Assembly (NCBI GenBank): GCA_036346405.1
Contig: CM070558.1
Span: forward strand, 1,054,001-1,118,000
Source: Phyllostachys edulis
Lineage: Eukaryota; Streptophyta; Magnoliopsida; Poales; Poaceae
Reading direction: 5' to 3'
DNA length: 64,000 nucleotides
The notes under the pieces were generated by a model. The model was given only the letters and a program-made list of their open reading frames with translations. It made no database searches and was not told where the DNA came from. A program made the translations under genes and the position numbers. Position 1 is the first letter of the stretch. The number at the start of each line of letters is the position of its first letter. This document shows positions 59,120 through 64,000 of this stretch, one piece after another.

Positions 59120-59830
59120 TATTTTTTTTTCCACTTTTGACCTCCAAACTTTTTCTGCAGTCCTCATACAATACCTAGTACTCCATGTTCCAATGTGGCA
59201 CATTTCTCGGACTTTTCTATATTTCTTTAATTTATTTCAATTAATTGAATTTTCTTGGATAATTCAAATTATAAGCTGCTAGTCATTGAATAATGAAAAA
59301 AATGAATGGAAAAATGATATTCATGTTATTTAGTATAATGTGAGGCGTAACGAGAGCAGACCACCAATTTGAACATCTTGCTCACGAAACATGACCACGA
59401 ACTTGCGGTCGAGTTGTTTTTAAATTGTATAAAAAGCAAGCGAAGTCAAAATCATGAAACTTAGGAAGATGTCATGATATCATATGTGGAGGCTGTGATA
59501 AAAATTTGAGAAGGTTTAGCGTAAGTTGTCACGTCGATGCTTGCAAACCTTAGAAAAAGCGAAGAATACATGACAACTTCGGAGATTCTTGGTTTGCAAG
59601 CATGGAACATGGAGTACTGTATTGTATGAGGACAGAAAAGTTTGAGGTCAAAAGTGAAAAAAAAAATTTGTCGAAAGTGTCAAAATTGACACTTTCGGCA
59701 AAAGTTTTTGCCGAAAGTGTCGAGAAGACACTTCGGCAAAAGCCTCTTGCCGAAAGTGTCATGAGAAGACACGACAAAGAATTTTAAAAGTTTTTAAAAA
59801 CCCCTCTTTGCCGAGTGCGGATCGGGGCAC
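59120..59830. repeat. Foldback within CACTA 5' region
   Basis: The left arm (about 59120-59195: CACTTTTGACCTCCAAACTT, then CCTCATACAATAC and AGTACTCCATGTTCC) is inverted at about 59601-59672. Beyond the right arm, the subterminal motif recurs as TTTGCCGAAAGTGTC, with an extra AA compared with the left cluster. The spacer of about 400 bp has no coding sequence. Confidence 0.7.
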
Positions 59831-59839
59831 TTTCGGCAA

Positions 59840-60180
59840 AGGATGAACTCCATGGCCCGTGGCCCACCCTTGCCGCACACGCACACCCTAAACCCGCCGC
59901 GCGCAGCTGCCGCCTGCTTGCCGCCGCGCCTTGCGCCAGCCGCGGCGCGCGCGCCCATGCCATCGCCGCCGTCGCCGCTCAGCGCCCGCCGCGCCGCCCA
60001 GCGCCGCCCGCGCCACCAGCGCCCCGCGCCCGCGCCCCTCCGCGCCGCCTTGCCCGCCCGCCGCGCCCGTGCCCGCCGCCGCCGCCGCGCCCGTAAACCT
60101 AGCGGCGCATCCCATTCCGCCGTCTCTCCACGCCGCGCCTCCCGGCCGTCCCGTTGCCCTCCCGCACTGCCCCGGTATAA
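59840..60180 (+). other. GC-rich CACTA leader
   Basis: Extremely GC-rich (CGCCGC repeats), open in several frames on both strands. It ends CCCCGGTATAACC. Similar GC-rich leaders precede the transposase gene in this CACTA group, so I do not treat the open frames as proteins. Confidence 0.5.
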
Positions 60181-60262
60181 CCTTGTTAAATCGTTACTTC
60201 TTTGATGTTTTGCTTTTTGTAGAGTTCTCAATATGCTTAGTCATCTTTTGTTTCTTGGTCAG

Positions 60263-60396
60263 ACCGAGGTTAATTTCCTGGGGCAGCTAAGGCATCCAAA
60301 TCTAGTAAAGTTGATTGGATATTCTTTGTGAAGATGAGCACAGTGCTTGTCTATGAGTTCATGTTTCGAGGAAGTCTAGAAAACCACTTATTTCAA
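60263..60396 (+). pseudogene. Captured exon of a receptor-like cytoplasmic kinase
   Basis: After a CTTGGTCAG acceptor the sequence reads TEVNFLGQLRHPNLVKLIGY, loses frame, then reads VLVYEFMFRGSLENHLFQ before a GTAATA donor. This is kinase subdomains III-V as found in plant RLCK-VII/PBL-type Ser/Thr kinases. Two small indels, one after LIGYS and one after the EDEH-coding stretch, break the frame. The catalytic loop and activation segment are absent. It sits inside the CACTA element ahead of the transposase, so it is a transduplicated host fragment. Confidence 0.85.
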
Positions 60397-61670
60397 GTAA
60401 TACTTCTCTTGCCCTTCGGCTTGCATGATATCATTACTGATAGTTTCTGTGGCACCATATTCTTACACATTTTCACATTCTCTAATGCCATTGATATTGA
60501 TAAGAATCCCTAAAGTTCTCATAGTGTTGAAATAGAATTATGTTGTTTTCTATTAAGTATTGTCCTTTGTGATATATATTGGGAAAGCAGATTACTAGTA
60601 GAATCAGTTCAGGCAGGATTTCATTTCAACTTCAAATTTGAGGGCTTGGAAATTTTATGTTTATCCAGTAAACAAGTGATTTCCACATGTAAGCGGGCTA
60701 ATCGCTAGTACTGCACTTACCTGAAGAGAATTTGGTCATTTGATTTCATTGTGCTATTGTTGGAAATTTTATTTATGAGTTGTATTCAACTTTTCTAAAG
60801 TTACCTTTTAATTATCAAACTATTTCTAACTTGCCCATAGCTCAGGAGCCTGAATGATTCTTCACTTGGTAAACCGCCTAGTTTGCTTGGTTATGGGTGG
60901 TAACCAGCTGGTTACCATCAAATTTCTGATTCCCAATTCGTCCTTTTATGGCTTCTTTTTATTTCTCAAGAGACAAATCCAATTTATAACCAATGCTACA
61001 ATTTATTTCCAAATTTGACCCTTTTGGCAACGCTGACCGTGAAGGCATGGCAAAAAATGCTGCTAGGCCAATAATTTTGGCGTGGCAGGTGGTGTCATAT
61101 AGGACATTCCGGCCAACTTTGAGAGAGTGGTGCCACGTTGGACAGGCTGCCACATCAGAAATGCTGGTGTGGCAGACTAGTTGTGCCACGCCAAACTTTA
61201 TGGTGCTACAGTACTGACTCACATCAAGTTGCGACTAACATTGTTTGTTCATTGTGTGATCACGGATTAGAGAAGACAGTAAATCCTCTTTGCAAATCAC
61301 CTCGAGGCGAGTAAAGTCACTTTGCAAGCCACCGTTTACCCTCGACCTGAGCGAATCCGTAGTAAGCCACTTCTAGGGTGAATTGCTGTGTTCACATTTC
61401 ACAAGCAGTGCCGCAAATGCTGAAATGTTAACTGAAATGTTTACAATGACTATGAAGTAACTTTGGATGCCTCAACATCTATAGAAATTTGTTGTTAAAT
61501 GTTGCTAAATATTGTTTTATGTTTCTTTTTTTGCAGAGAAGAGCCCGGTCGAGCGGCGCCGAGTACCTCGGCAACCCGTCGCCTTCCTCACCTGCTGGTG
61601 CGCACTGCACCGCGTCGCCTCGCCCTTTGATCGACCGCCACGGCCCCGCTAGCCTGACTCCACCGCCACC
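60397..61670 (+). other. Intron-like and undefined sequence between captured exon and transposase leader
   Basis: AT-rich sequence follows the kinase exon and is probably captured intron DNA. No further kinase subdomain is recognised. A TTTTTTTGCAG site at about 61543 precedes a GC-rich segment ending CTAGGTATAACCCC. The GGTATAAC words at about 60174 and 61674 bracket the whole foreign stretch. Confidence 0.45.
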
Positions 61671-62107
61671 CTAGGTATAACCCCTCTTTCCGTATCATGG
61701 TCGTAGATCACGTAACCCAGCTAGGCGTCTCCCGTTCGAAAGAGATACGGTTGGAAATATGCGAGATATTTCCATATCTAAAACAAATATCTGTTTGAAT
61801 TGTCCACGTTTTTGGACAGCAGCGGATGCGTGGGTGGGGTTAGTTTCCATAGTACTGCTCCGATCCGAGACGAGTTTGGCATCATCTCCTGTTGTTCTCC
61901 GGATACACACTCTCCTGGCGGGGCGTGTATTTGGAGAACGGCGAAAATCTTCTTGAAATTGCATCTCGAATAGGAGTAGAGCATGGAAACTAACCTCATC
62001 TACGGATCTCTCGTGGGATTAGGACCTATCCTCACCTATTAGATAGTAGGAGCGTCGTGTAGATGCAATTGATGTTTATATTACTACGCCGCTATATATG
62101 TTAGAGG

Positions 62108-63990
62108 ATGGAGGACCGTGAGTGGATGTACACAGGCGCGCAAGTCGTGGTCAGTCACCAATGAATGGATCGACAAGACCGATGCTTTCTTGGAGCGGGC
62201 ATTTGGCGTGGTACGCTAAAGGAGCGAGTAAAATTTCTTGTCCTGCAAACAAATGTGCAAACAGAAAAGACAAAGCGAAGAAGGTCATGGGGAACATCTT
62301 TGGAAGAATGGATTCTACGGACTATACCGGTGGGTCTACCATGGTGAAGCTGATCGTATGAGAGAGGAGGTGGTGAGACCACGCGTCGAGGATTATGATG
62401 TCGATGGGGTAGCGAGACATGTTAAATGACTATCACGAGGCACGATTATTTGAAGGGACGACGGAGGAGGAACCAGAGGCAAGCGCAAAGGCGTTCTCGA
62501 CATGTTTGCCGCGCACGAAACCCCTTCACGGCCGGACAAAGGTTTCTCAAGCTGGATGCCATTGGACGCATAATGGCGTTAAAGTCGATATAGCTGAGTC
62601 GAGGCGCCCGATGGTATGTTGGATGTTATTGGCACCGCTTCCGGAGGTCACCTTCGCCAAAGAGCATGCGAGTCACAAAAACTCCGCCGTGCACTTAAGA
62701 TGCCGTATGAGCGGATACATGCTTGCCGAAGAGTGCGTCCTATTTAGGAGCGAATACGTGGAAGCAAAATCTTGTCCAAAGTGTAAATTATCTAGGTTCA
62801 CGGAGGTAGATTCTAGTGATGGCGGAAGAGGCGACTTGACATTCCGTGACAATCCTCGGCACCTTCCGTTCATCTGAGGATCCATGGCTATACATGACCG
62901 AGAATCCATGAAAGCAGATGACATGGCACAAAATGGCAAGCGATACAATCTGACAGGATGGTACATGCATCCGATGGTGAAGCATGGACCCACTTTGATG
63001 GCATTCATCATGAGAAAGCTAAAGAGGCTCGTAATGTGCGTGTTATACCGGCAGCAGATGGGTTCAATCCTTATGGAATGATGGCTGCCCCATACACATG
63101 TTGGCCCGTGTTCGTTATCCCCTCAATCTCCCCAGTATGCTTTCAGCGACGAGCGTATTCTTGTCGTTGATAATTCTGAACACGGGGAATAATATGGGTG
63201 TGTTCATGGAGCTGTGATTGATGAATTGGTCCGTGCTTGGGAGGAAGGGGTATGGACATCTGACCGAGCTACAAAGAAAAACTTCAAAATGCATGTTTGG
63301 TACCACTACTCCTGCATGACTTCTGGCGTATGGGATATTCTGCGCTGGTGTGTTCACGGAAGTTCCCATGCCCGATATGCAAGGAAGGTCGAGGTTCATT
63401 TGGTTGCGAAGGGTGGCAAGTATTCATCGTTAAACAAACATCGGCAATTCCTCCTCTTGACCATGCATTGAGACGAGACATCAAGAACTTTACGAAAGGT
63501 GTCGTAGTGAGCAGACCTGCACCACCGATAATGGTGGTGCGCGGTTCGTGAGCAGATAGATGGTCTCGTGGTCAATCCGGAAGGTGGTTTTGTGGGATAT
63601 GGTGAGCAACATATGTGGACTCATAAGTCGGGCTTGACTCGGCTCCCTATTTTGATGACCTTCTCCTTGCACACAACATTGATGTAATGCACCTTGAAAA
63701 GAATGTTGCCGAGGCACTTTGGGCAACAATCATGGACATTCTTGACAAGTCAAAGGACAACGTTAAGGCTAGAGTGGATCGCAGCGATATGCGATAGACC
63801 AAACCAACATATGAAGCCTCCTAGGCGCGGCAAGACATGGAGAAGGCCTAAGGCGATTTTGTCTTGAGCAAGCCCCAAAGGAGGAAGTACTAGAATGGAT
63901 CCAGACGTTAATGTTCCTCGATGGGTATCTGACTAATCGAGGAGGGGAGTGAACTTATCTACTATGCGAGTCTTAGGGATGAAGAGTCAT
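62108..63990 (+). pseudogene. CACTA TNP2-type transposase, multiply frameshifted
   Basis: The gene starts MEDREWMYTGA at 62108 and immediately shifts frame (RASRGQ). Recognisable blocks follow in three frames: ISCPANKCANRKDKAKKVMG, YRWVYHGEADRMREEVVRPR, MLNDYHEARLFEG, ECVLFRSEYVEAKSCPKCKL, MVHASDGEAWTHFDGIHHEK, DGFNPYGMMAAPYTCWPVFV and IDELVRAWEEGVWTSDRATK. More C-terminal pieces continue to about 63990. The order and the Cys-containing N-terminal segment match the plant TNP2 transposase family (Transposase_21). At least eight frame changes make it non-functional as written. The 3' part lies beyond the window. Confidence 0.9.
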
Positions 63991-64000
63991 GACTACCACA

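Larger units (their letters stand above)
58731..64000 (+). mobile_element. CACTA element with TTTGCCGAGTG subterminal repeats (left end to window edge)
   Basis: The element begins CACTACCAGAGACGG inside the DUF594 region of gene copy B. Its 5' end carries at least 15 copies of TTTGCCGAGTGTC/GACACTCGGCAAA, a hallmark of an abundant grass CACTA group. Further in lie a foldback, a GC-rich leader, a captured kinase exon and a decayed TNP2 transposase. The right terminus is beyond the window, so the TSD (left triplet CCG) cannot be checked. Confidence 0.88.

Noticed and set aside
59840..60231. GC-rich Ala/Arg-rich open frames as proteins
   Set aside because: Several frames on both strands are open because of CGCCGC repeats, and the position is a CACTA leader.
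61075..61195. Short inverted repeat TTTTGGCGTGGCA / TGCCACGCCAAA as a MITE
   Set aside because: Arms are only about 12 bp and no target-site duplication is visible, so chance or an internal repeat of the captured stretch is as likely.

Overview
The window looks like nuclear DNA from a grass, most likely a panicoid. It holds Ty3/gypsy chromovirus LTRs, a Sirevirus-type Ty1/copia element, a CACTA element with TTTGCCGAGTG subterminal repeats, Stowaway- and PIF/Harbinger-type elements, an L1-type LINE and a MULE. The only host gene family is a plant membrane-protein gene of the DUF4220/DUF594 type. There is no bacterial-style operon, tRNA, rRNA or CRISPR array. Almost everything outside the two gene copies is transposon, often nested two or three deep. 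All calls come from reading motifs, repeat pairs and target-site duplications (TSDs) by eye; no homology search was run.

Left part (1-24.9 kb). The window opens in the right end of a retroelement carrying an array of about 41-bp hairpins (1375-1979). A Ty3/gypsy integrase/chromodomain tail (2546-2880), a polypurine tract (PPT) and a very long 3' LTR (3406-4067 continued at 17459-22593) follow. That LTR is split by a minus-strand Ty3/gypsy element (4068-17458, LTRs about 2.2 kb). This element is itself split by a complete 4.8-kb CACTA element (7338-12154, TSD CTA). The CACTA element carries pieces of host genes: an adaptor AP-4 epsilon exon, at least four exons of a pyruvate dehydrogenase E2 (DLAT) gene, one unrecognised exon, and the last exons of a CACTA TNP gene. 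The outer LTR had inserted into a MULE transposase gene (22594-23985, minus).

Middle part (25-47 kb). A short stretch with a captured PTB-type RNA-binding-protein fragment (about 26.4-26.7 kb) precedes DUF4220/DUF594 gene copy A. Copy A starts at 28709 and resumes at 46050. It has a nonsense codon, a frameshift, a 3' deletion and a 16.4-kb insertion flanked by the 5-bp TSD GCCCA. The insertion is a tandem array of a small non-coding copia-like element: four LTRs of about 439 bp separated by about 1.1-kb internal units, ending in a trace of a fifth LTR. One internal unit contains a nested 11-kb Sirevirus (32605-43645, TSD GCTAC).

Right part (47-64 kb). Here lie one CACTA end, an inverted gypsy LTR, a MITE, the upstream flank of a lost third gene copy, a PIF/Harbinger-like element and a 5'-truncated LINE. 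Gene copy B (56804-58730) follows; it is open for about 546 codons, then frameshifted, and its 3' end is cut by a second CACTA element (58731 to the window end). That element carries a kinase exon and a decayed TNP2 transposase. Paralogous flanks give empty sites for the MITE and the LINE, so part of the insertion order can be read directly.
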